Assembly: GCA_950097015.1 (NCBI GenBank)
Contig: CATNEN010000038.1
Span: 29,728,501-29,792,500 of the forward strand
DNA: 64,000 nucleotides
Direction of reading: 5' to 3'
Origin: Macrostomum hystrix
Taxonomy: Eukaryota > Platyhelminthes > Macrostomidae
Below the pieces are notes generated by a model that saw only the letters and a list, made by a program, of their open reading frames with translations, searched no databases and was not told the DNA's origin. A program made the position numbers and the translations under genes. Every line of letters starts with the position of its first letter. Position 1 is the stretch's first letter. This document shows positions 44,550 through 55,343 of the stretch, one piece after another.

Positions 44550-46828
44550 ATATGGCACCTCTCTCAGCGTGAGAGGGTGTCGCTGCTGCTCAATTGTCAA
44601 TTTTTTTCTTCTTCTTTTTGCATTTACCTCTGGTCGTTTTGTTTCTTCATCCAAAAATACACAGTAAACGGCAATGCTTAATCGCTTTAGGGCCTGCGTC
44701 GCCAAGTTCGTACCGCCACTCGCCTCCGCCTCATTGATCTGAACATTATAAGCGCATTATCAGTTTGTCTTCGTATTTGTTCCTGGCCAGGACTTTAAGG
44801 ACATGCTCAATGTTCTTAATGTCTCATCTCGATTAGTCCAGAACTAGTCCAGTCTTTGCGCAGCTTTCTGCCGCTGAGTCTCTAAGCAGGTTGGTCAAGC
44901 TTAAGGACAATTTTCCAGGGATTCTCCATCCCTTTCATAAATAGATAGCAACTCTCTGATGATTTCTTGGCTTTGCTTTTTCACAGTGTCACAGAAGTTG
45001 TATTTTATTGTATCAGCAATAGAACACGCGATGAAGTAAAGTCATCGCAGTAAGGTACCGTCCAGGTCACGGGGCGATGATAAATAAACCGGTACGGATG
45101 GGGAGGGGCAGAGCTGATTGGTTGGGGCATAGCAGGGCTGCGAGAGAAAAAAAGGGGGGAGGGCTGCCCGGCTCAGCCAATCGGCCCGCGAGGCGTGGGT
45201 GAGGGCAAAGCAAGCGAGCCGGCATAAACAAGGCTAGGGTGCAGCGCGAGCAAAACAAACTAGAGTGCACAGTCACTACAAAAATAAACACAAAAAGAAG
45301 AGCGCCAAGTCAACAGCGCAAGCAGCAGCATCGCTAGCAGCATCGTGCAACCCAGCATTTAATTATCCGAACGGCGACGTCTGGCGCGAAGCAACCCCAG
45401 CAGTCGTGGTTAGAGACCGAGTTGTGTGTATGGCTTTTGTACTACAATCAGACTTGTCTGCGTTTGGTGTACATTCGTAAAGTTCAACCTTCTGATAAGG
45501 CCGTATGTAATATTGATACTCGGTCTTTGCAATATATCGAATCCGTGTCGCGACAGGCGCCGCAACCATATTCCAGTTCCTAGAAAGAGTTCCGCTTGAA
45601 AACTGTAGCTTCATGAATTCGAATTGATATGCTAATTAATTGATTTTTACTTCTTTCTGTCAAGTAGTAAAGTAAGCAATGAATATGAAAAGTCAATAAA
45701 ATTAGTATAAATTCAATTAAAAGTAGTAGAAATGCAAATTAATTCAGTAAAGTAGTATATAAAGCAAACTGAATTAAAAGAAGTATAAATGTGAGTAGTA
45801 TTAATGCAAATTAAATTCAACACAAGTAGTATAAATGCAAATTAAATTCAATAAAAGTGGTATAGATGAATCGTAAAACTGTAATAGGCAAAAATATAAA
45901 TGATAAGCAAAGAGGAGAAGCAAGAAGGACAGGAGCAGGGGAACGGGAACAGGGACAGGGGCAGGGGACAGGAACAGGGGCTAGCCTCTTAGAGAGGGTA
46001 GCAAGAGGAGGAGGAGAGGGGAGAGGAGGAGGAGCAGGAAGGGGACAGAGGGAGAAGGCCCTCCTCTTAGAGAGGAGGCAAGGAGAGAGGAACTGGCCTA
46101 CCCTAGCGACTATGAGGGTTTACCCCTTAGAGAGGTAAAAATCTAGCTGAGCGGCTCCTAAAACCACACCAGTAATTTGTCACACTGGCTTGGATGCGGT
46201 TCTGTCTGGATATTTCCGCTCTCTGGACTGTGAGGTCCCTAAGTTTGGAAGGATCCGACAGACAATATGACAATGTGTATAATCTCTGTCCGTTCTAGGC
46301 AAGTCGTGTCCAATTAATCAATTAGGTGTGTGCGATGATACTATAAGTAGCTGATTGCAGGTAGCAGAACAATGCATACTGAATTGGCAGACAGCCAAGC
46401 TGTCCACGAACTAAGCAGATTGATGAATCTTGATGCACCACTTGCAATTCTGTGTTTTAGAGAAAAACACAGATAACTACTGCTCCGTTTTATTAACTTG
46501 TTTAAACCACAGGTGATGTATTATCTTAAAAAATTCTTAGGATGTGGAACGTCTACAAGCGTAAGTTGGTGTTTAACGACCACATAGCCAACTTCAAGTA
46601 GGGTGAATCGGAGAGAATCAAATGAAATTTAATTAAGACTTTTAGACAGGAAAATATTTTTGAGTTTGCAAAGAACGCGAAACACAGATGGTCAATATTC
46701 AGCGTATATTTTAATGTTCACGCGTCTGCTATAGTTCGAGGGCTATCGGGTGAGCATCTCAGGCAACCAGCGAGACGCATTGCGGTCGGTTCTTATTGTC
46801 CAGGAGAGTTCAGATTGCAGCTAGGGCA
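44550..46828. other. no clear gene; CCAAT/GC-rich patch and G-rich tract
   Basis: 45060-45250 is GC-rich with ggttggggc, gattggttgg and agccaatcgg elements that look promoter-like. 45870-46135 is strongly purine-biased with runs such as acaggggcaggggacagg that could form G-quadruplexes. Short ORFs here are not convincing. Confidence 0.4.
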
Positions 46829-47005
46829 TCATGCATCAGTGCAAGGAGTGAATATATTTTGTTTGAGGCACGATTCCGAAGCGGACTCGCAGCCAGGTGT
46901 GAAAAATCCCAGACATTTGTCTCCACCGTCGCAGAAGCAGCCGAAGGCATCGGCCAACTGGTTGAGGCAGAGCAGTAGGGCGGCAATGATGAGAATTCTC
47001 AGCAT
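46829..47005 (-). CDS. small secreted six-cysteine peptide precursor
   Basis: A 58-residue frame starting MLRILIIAALLLCLNQLADA, a textbook signal peptide with likely cleavage after Ala20. The remaining 38 residues contain six cysteines at 23, 25, 31, 39, 46 and 55, enough for three disulfides, and end at TGA 46829-46831. The spacing CxC-x5-C-x7-C-x6-C-x8-C matches no family I can name. The frame stays open upstream to an ATG at 47083, but the internal Met is preferred because it directly starts the signal sequence. Secreted cysteine-rich peptides may be defence, signalling, adhesive or toxin-like; the sequence does not say which. Confidence 0.6.
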   Translation of the reverse strand: MLRILIIAALLLCLNQLADAFGCFCDGGDKCLGFFTPGCESASESCLKQNIFTPCTDA

Positions 47006-47142
47006 GGCCTGGTTGTTTTGAAGCTCAGATTGTACAAGATTTGCAGAGTTGGAGAGGAGTTTCGATGAGTGTTCGGTGCACAATGGCCGGCTTGCATGCT
47101 TAAATTCTGCAGAGAGACCGGAAGCCTCGGCTAAACGGGCAG

Positions 47143-47179
47143 CCGTTTATGGCTCATTTTTGCAGCTCTCCATAAACGG
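47143..47179. repeat. 10-bp perfect inverted repeat upstream of the secreted peptide gene
   Basis: CCGTTTATGG at 47143-47152 and CCATAAACGG at 47170-47179 with a 17-nt spacer. It lies about 140-175 bp upstream of the peptide start codon on the minus strand and may be regulatory. Confidence 0.5.
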
Positions 47180-47926
47180 AGATTGACGCTCAAAATTGTT
47201 CGGCCTCAGTTATGTTTTTATGGTTCAGCTTATCAACTTCCTGTGGACAATTCAGGTGATGAGAGTGAAGAAACGAATATTTGCACGTGTTTTTCCATTG
47301 TTTGGAGCAAGATGGGTAGAAGTCTAAGCGATTTGCATGCAGCTGGGACATATTGGCTCTCTCGGGCGTGTCGCCATTTGCTGCTCTTGTGTGTCGGTCG
47401 GTTTTCGAAGAACAGTACGGAGAGTTTTAGCATACAAAGTAGAGATAGAGCACAGATGTTGCAGTTACAGCAGCAGCTAGTCGGAGCTCTCGGACATCCG
47501 ACACTGTTAGACACTGTCTAAAGTGTTTAAAGACGTCCGGAAAGAAATTCGCTCAGCTTTGATCTTTCCGCCTCGAAAAATTCTCGATTTTTTTGCCCGA
47601 ACTCCAATTCGCTTCAGTCTTAATACTTATCTCCTGAGAAACCGAGAACAATCAAGTTGAGCTCGTGGTTATAGAAGATCTGCTGGCTAATCGGTTAAAA
47701 TAACTCATAAACTTCTCAATTTATGACTCAGCTACGCGGAAGGTCTCGACTCGACTGATTCTCCTTGCTGGTTTATTTGAGACGTCTTTGGGGATTTTGG
47801 CTTCAATAATTTTATAGAGTTTTATGACCTTGAAGCTTGGCTTTCTTTTACAAAAACTCGGTCCAGGAGATGTTGCTCGTGTCAAATAGCGTCATTCGTC
47901 TTTCTAAGTGCTGTATTCTCTTGAGA
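47180..47926. other. no recognised feature
   Basis: A 112-codon plus-strand ORF (47183-47521) overlaps a minus-strand ORF of similar size; neither resembles a known protein. The rest is unremarkable. Confidence 0.4.
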
Positions 47927-48235
47927 GGTTGTAACCTTGTGGTTAGGGCGTCGGACTCACGACTTTAAGGTCGGGGGTTCTTTTCCTGACTCCACTGGAA
48001 CAATTTGTGTCCTTTAGCAAGACACTTAAATCTGCATTGCTTCAGTTCACCCAGATGTTAAATGGGTACCAGCATTAGCTGGGATAATTGAAGGTACGTG
48101 TGGCGTCTACTCAGTCCATGGACTGATCAGCCGTGCGCAGCCTTCAGATGCGCCGCGCAATAGCTGCGGCTGTGCTGCCGGCTGCACATCTGGCCCAATC
48201 GGACAGGTGTAATCAATAAAAATAAAATTTAAATT
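47927..48235 (+). mobile_element. SINE S2, second full-length copy
   Basis: Colinear with 43646-43955 from the tRNA-like head (gttagggcgtcggactcacg) through tttagcaagacacttaaatc and gatgcgccgcgcaat to an A-rich tail. A few dozen differences separate the copies; the B box is altered (gggggttcttttcctgac). Confidence 0.85.
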
Positions 48236-49465
48236 AATTCATTATTCAATTGAATTAAAACTAAAATGATGCAGCTGAAATTTCACAGCCAGATGTTATT
48301 CTGTGGAAGATTTGCCACTGGCGACCACGGGCAACCAGGAGTGTTGTAATGTATTGTGAAGTGCTCCGCCTTCGATCTAGATGAATTTTTTTTACTGTAG
48401 ATTTTTCCCAGCAGACATCCCAATTCCAGCATGACCGGAGACATCATGTCTGCCCTGATGTGACTGCCGTTGTCACTATACAACGCCGAGTCGTGGACCA
48501 GTAAGACCGATTAACAAATATACGGTTTTTTACTTTGTCAAGACCAGGACGAGAAACGCTTTGTTAAGCGTTTGTTTTATCCTAGTATGAATTCCTACTG
48601 GAGCGACCGGTTGATGGGTCGACGTCAAACCGTGTGCTTGACTGCGTTTGGCCCAGCGCCTATTAAAAAAACTTGTTGACCTTGAAGCGAGTGTCGGCTT
48701 GGGGGTCAACGCGATGTAGACAGTCAAGCTCTTCAAGCGGATGACATCAGTTTCGTAGACAGAGAATATACCTAATAGGCAGAGGATGACGCTCTTACAG
48801 ACATTCTTAGAGTCCTTCCTGTTGTACAACGCCGAGAACTGCGCGCTGACAGACTCGCTGAACCACTGTCCAAGTGGTTGATGCTGGCCTGCTGTGCCCG
48901 CCTTCAGCGACGAGTGAGTTCCATCGTCGCTCTAAGCCTGGCCTGACCAAGTGAAATGCTGCGCGTCGTCGGTGACTCCATCTGGCAGTCCAAATCGACA
49001 GAGAAATTTCCGGTGTTGGAAGTGCTGATGCTCGCCGTTTGTTCAACTGGTTGACGCTGTCGCCCCGGACTTTGCCTGCAGTGCTACCTTTTTTACCGCA
49101 CAGCTCCATGCGATGCATGAATTGGGATTTTACAGCGTGCCCTGCAGTTTTTATTGCAATATGATATGGTTGCAAGATGTTAGCAGCGCTACTGTGAGTA
49201 GAGCGAAATGAATGTTAATGGACTTTAGGATTGCTGGGTCCTTGTAATTAAAGCAATGTAAATTTGTTACACAAAACTGGCCATCAGCACACACTGATCG
49301 AACCTTGAACTCATTGATGAAACCATCAACACACCGATCAAACCATCAATGCACTGATCTGACAATCATAGAACCAGCGCACTTTTGCGAACAATATTTT
49401 TGACTCGCAACACATATGTACTTGTTACATATCACTATTTCACCAAGTCACTACTTGTAGGCCAT
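48236..49465. other. no recognised gene
   Basis: Several minus-strand ORFs of 66-122 codons (48283-49175) have no recognisable motifs. gtacaacgccgag near 48835 repeats (a)tacaacgccgag near 48480. This looks like decayed mobile-element sequence. Confidence 0.35.
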
Positions 49466-49860
49466 CACAAGGAGCTAATATCAAGGGGGATTTCCATCCT
49501 GACAAAGTTTTGTGCTGCACCCAAACGGAGCAATGCAAGCACACGAAACTCAAGAACACGGGCTAAATTTTTGTTGCGCATCTTTTGAAACAATAATCAA
49601 GCCACCAGCTCTTTAGACCGTCGAGATATTCGATGGTTCTTGCCGAAGGTCAGATTTTTCCCATAAGCGCTAGTGTATTTTCATGCAAGCTAATACACGA
49701 ATTAGCACTGCGCCTCAGGAGCGGCCCTGCCAGGCCTTTAAAATGTATCAGCATGACACCCGGATGTACCTGCATCATCTCCGTCTTCGGTGGTCACCTA
49801 CCTTTATCTAGACAGACTGCTGCACCTTAATTCAAGGGCTTCTACAGGCGGAACTAGTGT
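49466..49860 (+). mobile_element. element M1, copy 3 (plus)
   Basis: Matches copy 2 from attttgtgctgcacccaaac through catcatctccgtcttcggtg and tttatctagacagactgctg; the 3' third is missing. Confidence 0.65.
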
Positions 49861-50297
49861 AGAGATAGGAAAATGCAAGGTCTTTAAGGTAAAATTTAAG
49901 ATGCAAAAAACGCTCATATATATAGTGCAATAAAATGATAGAAAGATGAAAGATAATGCTTTAAGGTTCCACAATTTTTATTGAAAAAAATTGACTTGAT
50001 AATTCTGTTGCGACATGAATTCACAAGTAAAAAAATTACATTTAGTTTTTGTGTTTTATTGCCTCTTCTAGCTAGGGTGTTTGGTGAGACCTTTCTTTAT
50101 CTTTCTCGGGAATTTTACCTGAAGATTTGTAGATTTGAACTCGAGATTTGATATTACCGGATGGCGCATAGGAACAACTCTAAAACTTTAATAACTATCC
50201 CAGGCATAAAGAATCGTGAAAAATTTCAGTCTTAAACAACATAAAATAAGATTCTTTTCTGTATAAATTTTTTTTACATTTAAAATTACCTGACGGG

Positions 50298-50546
50298 CTA
50301 AATTATGTTCTCAAAGTGAACACCATTTTGCTCATGGCAGAGCTCCAGACGCTTGACGACGCGGCTTGTAATAGCTGCTTGGAACACACTGTGTGGAGTA
50401 TTGCCACTAGAAGACACAATCTGCTGCTTCAGCTCCAGAATGGAGACCACCCGTCGTACATACTCAGCGTTTGAGATCACCCACAGGTAGAAGTCGCATT
50501 GGGGTGAGATCGAGGCTACGAGTAGGCCAGCGCACAGGTCCTTCAT
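50298..50546 (-). pseudogene. Tc1/mariner-superfamily transposase, C-terminal remnant
   Basis: SPQCDFYLWVISNAEYVRRV resembles the last DDE block (SPDLTPCDFFLWG) and RLELCHEQNGVHFENII resembles the usual C-terminus (CxxxNGGHFE). The N-terminal two thirds and the first two acidic residues are absent. Confidence 0.65.
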
Positions 50547-51503
50547 AGCCTATCCACTGGTAGAATAAATTTTACTCATAAAACAGCACTCGCCAGACAT
50601 TTTAGGAATGCTACTCGTAATCACTGCCGTATTGACTTATGACGCATGTGTTAAGGTCATCTTCCAAAGTACAAAACAAAGCTTGTTCGTTCAGTCTCTT
50701 TTGCTGCGTACTAGATTCACATCGAACGGCAGATTATTCCGCTTCAAGCGCCACAGAAATCTCCGCCTGCGCGCCTCCAGTCGATGCAAGCGTCGCCTGT
50801 GTCGACGAAACCGGCATCGGATGCCGACGGCTCGCTGAGCCAAACGAAGACGCTTCGCAGCTGCTGCGCGAATCCGTCGAATCAGTCGGGTCCGGCGGCG
50901 TCTCAAACTGGCGATGCGAGCGGCTCCAACTGCGATGCCGCGTTGCAGGCTGTGCCTTGCTGACGATGCCGACTGCGCCTTGGCTGATGCATTCTGCGTG
51001 TTTTGTCATTCAGGGCTTAACTTCGCAATAATAATTTTAGATAAAATTTAGCACGTTTTTTTTCGCGCGAGAGAGACCACAGGGATATTTGAAATACACA
51101 CAGCCTAATTCACGATAGTTCCCGAACCGAGTGACCGATTTTCGTCGAAGTCCACTATTTGGATCAAAATTTTCCACCCTTAAGATGAACTAACTTTCAA
51201 AGCCGTCCGAGCCAGTATCGTCGGGATATTCAGCGATTCTTGTCGAAGAGCCAACTAGCAAGGAAAAATAACATTGCTCTATCTATTTTTTGTCACAAAA
51301 CCTCTGGGGTTTTTGTCCCCAGACACCCCGACGAGAACCGTTGAATATCTAGACGATGCTGATGTTTTGTGATTCCGGAAGTTATTTGATCGGATAGAGC
51401 GGAAAACTTTTGCCCGTGTTCTGCGTTTTAATGACGATTGGTTGAATATTTTAGGAGATACAGAAAAAAGAAACACGTGGGTATTTGAAATACCCCTTCC
51501 CTT

Positions 51504-53608
51504 TTAATGATAGGCGCTGCGCCATACCTTGTGATTTTCATCGCTTTTTCTTGGCTTGTCCATTCGGCTCAGGAGTGCCCGACGTTGAATTTCTAGAGCG
51601 TCGATTCGTCGTTCAAGGCGCCGCCGCCTCGCCCTGAGCCTGGTTAGGCGATGGTGGAGGCGCACTCGGCTGTTTCTAATATACACTTGGTGACTCTTGA
51701 ACAAGCTGACTCTGCGATTTTCGTAGCGAATCAACGACTTGAAGTGATTCAATCTATTTACAATACGCTTAGCAATGAGCTCTTCAGGCTTTCTGGGTAC
51801 GTACTCTAGTATTTTCACGTAAGCATCAAGCCCGTGTTTCACCAACAGCCTGTAATACTTAATCGCCTCATTGTTCAGTGCCGCAACGATCTTCTGCTCA
51901 AGTCTTTTTTCCTGGATAATCTTAACTTTTAAAGCTTTCTCCTGTTGCCTAATGTTGGCCTTCTTTGTAGATTTTTTCGCAGACTTTTTTCTCAGCTCAG
52001 AAAATTCAGTTTTCCATCCGATCAGTTTTCGTCTCGAAGTGAGCAATGCGCAGGCGAACTGATAAAAGCGCTTGAATGTATCATCGAATTGAGCGATTAA
52101 CTGCTTCAAGCCTTTGCGGCTGGTTAGCAGAACAGCCACATTGTACTTACTCTTCTTAGCGATTTCGATAATGCGTCCCGTATCGAAGATGCGCAGCCTT
52201 TGAACATTTCTGGCCAACGATTTGAACCGTTTCAAAGCGTCTATTCGCTGACGCCGCCTGCGTTTATTGAGCACTGCGATTCGTCTTCGAAGAATTCTTT
52301 GCCTCCTAGACACCCGTCTAACCCGATGTCGCAATGCGGCCCGTTGGATTTGCAGACTCCGAATATACAGGATGCAGCTAGCCAACTGTAGTGAGACTCG
52401 CCTCTGAGCCTCTTTGATCTTTGTCGAAGCTTTGCTAGCCCGCAGCATCGCATGCATTCGAACGAGCCGGATGCGCCTCGCCATCGCGGCGTTAATCTGT
52501 TTTGTCACATCAGCTTTACGAACAGTCAGGCGTTTCAAGCGCTTAGTTAGGACCATCGAGTGTTGTCGAATTCTGTTGGTGCGCAGTCGGAAAAGCAGCG
52601 TTCGGTAGATATCACGCTTCAGCGTTAGTTGTGCGCTGCGAAAATGGTTCATTGTTACACTGATTGACCGGCTCCTGAGGTGCTTGATCTTAATCGTGGC
52701 CTTCTTTTCTGATCTTTGATTTTGAAAATCAGCCATTGATTGATTTTGTCTAATTCGTTTTCTTTCTAATATTTTCTTTAATTTATTTACTTTAATCGAG
52801 ATTTCCCGCATTTGCAACGATAATTTCTTCTGGCTTTTCTCATAGCTCTCTGTTAGATGATGCAGAAGATTGTGTAGCAGCTGTTCCGAACCCTGACTTC
52901 GTCCTTTGCCATCTAAAATAGGTGAGACGGCGCAGATTACACAACGATATATTTTCAACGGGGGGTCGGTGGCAGAGCGGCTAACGCGTTCGCCTCTCGC
53001 ACCAAGGTCACTAATTTCGATTCCACGGTGACGCCACATTCATTTGGGGCGCAGCCGCGGAGAGAAGGCTTGGGGGCTCGTCGTGCAATTTACGCCCTTG
53101 AGGGCCAACCTCCAAGGCACAGTGAAGTAAGTGTACAGTGCCTGACGATGAGAAAGTCAGGGCAGATGTACACACCTGTGTGAGCGTGTGCCTGCGTACA
53201 GTATTTGTTTGTGTGTGTTTAGAAGTCAGCGAAATGGGCGGAATTGTCTCCTTGCTGGCTGCGGGTCTAGTGTCACCAAATGATGTGCCATTGCCTGCAG
53301 CCATCCTGCAATTATTATTATCATTATTATATTTTCAACAGATATTTTCTTACAGTCTAGCACAGCATTTTTCGGCATACTTCCAAAAGGTAGCATACGG
53401 ATCTACCGATGGTATAAGCTAATTACCACAGGAGATCTGTCATGGTGCCCTATGTTTACTTGATTGCTTGATAAACTAATATATACAAACTAATTCATAG
53501 ACATGTCAACGCGTTGCCATAGTTACCTTTGCCTACAGTGGCTTCCAAATCAGCAGACAGAATTAAAACTAGCAGTCCAGCGACGAAAATAATGTTGCAG
53601 AGCTGCAT
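51504..53608 (-). CDS. secreted, extremely Arg/Lys-rich helical protein
   Basis: Two exons, 53608-53527 and 52912-51504, join in frame (G|AT, Asp28) to 496 residues. Exon 1 encodes a clear signal peptide, MQLCNIIFVAGLLVLILSA, then DLEATVGK. Exon 2 is almost entirely helical and dominated by Arg and Lys (for example RRQRILRRRIAVLNKRRRRQ and ARRRRLERRIDALEIQRRAL), with heptad-like Leu/Ile spacing and few acidic residues. A TATATAAAA box at about 53695-53703 lies roughly 90 bp before the ATG. The intron contains a SINE S1. I know no family with this make-up; a structural, polyanion-binding, adhesive or antimicrobial secreted role is conceivable but unproven. Codon use looks uniform and there are no frame breaks. 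Confidence 0.72.
52964..53335 (+). mobile_element. SINE S1 copy in the intron of the basic-protein gene
   Basis: The head ggtggcagagcggctaacgc...caaggtca is followed by the S1 body (ggggcgcagccgcggagaga, gtgcaatttacgcccttgag, tagtgtcaccaaatgatgtg) and an attattatt tail. Antisense to the gene; it makes the reading frame appear 30-40 codons longer than it is. Confidence 0.87.
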
Positions 53609-53694
53609 ACTAAAGTACTCTGACTGCGTCTAGTTTGATTGTTAAAGTTAATAATCGAGAAATGTGAGATATTTGTAGCGAGGTATAATGTCCT

Positions 53695-53703
53695 AAGTTT
53701 TAT
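53695..53703 (-). promoter_or_regulatory. TATA box of the secreted basic-protein gene
   Basis: TATATAAAA on the minus strand. A start about 30 bp downstream (near 53668) would give a 5' UTR of about 60 nt before the ATG at 53608. Confidence 0.55.
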
Positions 53704-54008
53704 ATAGTATACATGTCATATAGTCACAATTTACAAAGTTAGCTATCGTTGAGCTCAGAGAAAAAAAAGAAACAAAAAATTAAGCTCGGAAGCGAATAAA
53801 TAAATCAATAATTTAAGCTGCTGTTTGGACTCCTAAGTGCGCCCAATAGCACTTGTGCAGCAGCTTATTATACGAGCTACAAGCGAAAAAACTTCTGCGT
53901 GGAAAGACACTTGAGACCCTATTGTTGTATTGAACTTAACTTGTTTGAGACAGTCTGCAATATTCATTAAATTTATTTGTGTGATATAGGCTGTTTTTTG
54001 TTAGACTA

Positions 54009-54850
54009 AATGGATGGTTATGTGTTGCACAGGATGGTTATGTGTTGCACAGGATGGTTATGTGTTGCACAGGATGGTTATGTGTTGCACAGGATGGTTA
54101 TGTGTTGCACAGGATGGTTATGTGTTGCACAGGATGGTTATGTGTTGGATAGGATGGTTATGTGTTGGATAGGAAGGTTATGTGTTGGATAGGAAGGTTA
54201 TGTGTTGCACAGGATGGTTATGTGTTGCACAGGATGGTTATGTGTTGGATAGGATGGTTATGTGTTGGATAGGAAGGTTATGTGTTGGATAGGATGGTTA
54301 TGTGTTGGATAGGAAGGTTATGTGCTGGACAGGAAGTTTATGTGTTGGACAGGAAGGTTATGTGTTGCACAGGATAGTTATGTGTTGGATAGGAAGGTTA
54401 TGTGCTGGACAGGAAGGTTATGTGTTGCACAGGATGGTTATGTGTTGGATAGGAAGGTTATGTGTTGCACATGATAGTTATGTGTTGGATAGGAAGGTTA
54501 TGTGCTGGACAGGAAGGTTATGTGTTGCACAGGATGGTTATGTGTTGGATAGGAAAGTTATGTGCTGGACAGGAAGTTTATGTGTTGGACAGGAAGGTTA
54601 TGTGTTGGACAGGAAGGTTATGTGTTGGACAGGAAGTTTATGTGTTGGATAGGAAGGTTATGTGTTGCACAGGATAGTTATGTGTTGGGCAGGAAGGTTA
54701 TGTGTTTGACAGGAAGGTTATGTGTTTTACAGGAAGGTTATGTGTTGGACAGGAAGGTTATGTGTTTTACAGGAAGGTTATGTGTTTCACAGGAAGGTTA
54801 TGTGTTGGACAAGAAGGTTATGTGTTTCACAGGAAGGTTAATTGTTGGAC
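54009..54850. repeat. 20-bp minisatellite, about 42 units
   Basis: Unit ggatggttatgtgttgcaca with variants ttggat and ttggac. Units are locked to exactly 20 bp for 840 bp; variant types cluster into sub-blocks. The adjoining 53609-54008 and 54851-55343 hold nothing else I can name beyond the promoter above. Confidence 0.92.
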
Positions 54851-55343
54851 AGGATGGTTACGAGCGTATGTGCTATAAAAAACTGCTACAGTCTAAACGA
54901 AGAAAGCTATAGGCCTAAACAGAAAGCTATTTGTTTAGCGAAATATGTTTTTCTCGGCTTCAGCTGGTTCTGGAGGACAAAGAGGACAAACTGATTAAAG
55001 CCGTCAGCAGAAACGATGCCATCAGATAATGTGGATAGTTTGTAACTAAAGCTCGCTGTAGGTAACGCAAGTCGATTTATTTAAAAAAATCTATCAGGAA
55101 CTCGTCTTTTGAATAGGTCTCTCTGAATAATAAGTAGGCACAGCTTTACAATGTCAGCCATCAAATACATTAGCGTTAATTCATCTCACCCAGTGACACT
55201 TTGTTCTTAAGTGAATTAGTCTATGGCTAAAATCCAGTTCAATAGCTAGCTGGCTAATAAGCTAATCCTCACTAGTTGGAGTTTATCGAAAACTAAGATT
55301 GCGCATATAAACTTCACGTCAACGAATTTTCAAAGCATTTGGA

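Noticed and set aside
47183-47521. 112-codon plus-strand ORF
   Set aside because: No recognisable domain, overlaps an opposite-strand ORF of similar size, and has no clear splice or promoter signals.
52913-53039. N-terminal 43 residues of the minus-strand basic ORF
   Set aside because: They are encoded by intron and SINE S1 sequence; the signal-peptide exon at 53527-53608 splices in the correct phase instead.
54010-54912. Cys/Gly/Trp-rich repetitive ORFs
   Set aside because: Products of the 20-bp array (a 60-bp or three-unit periodicity keeps frames open); no gene structure.
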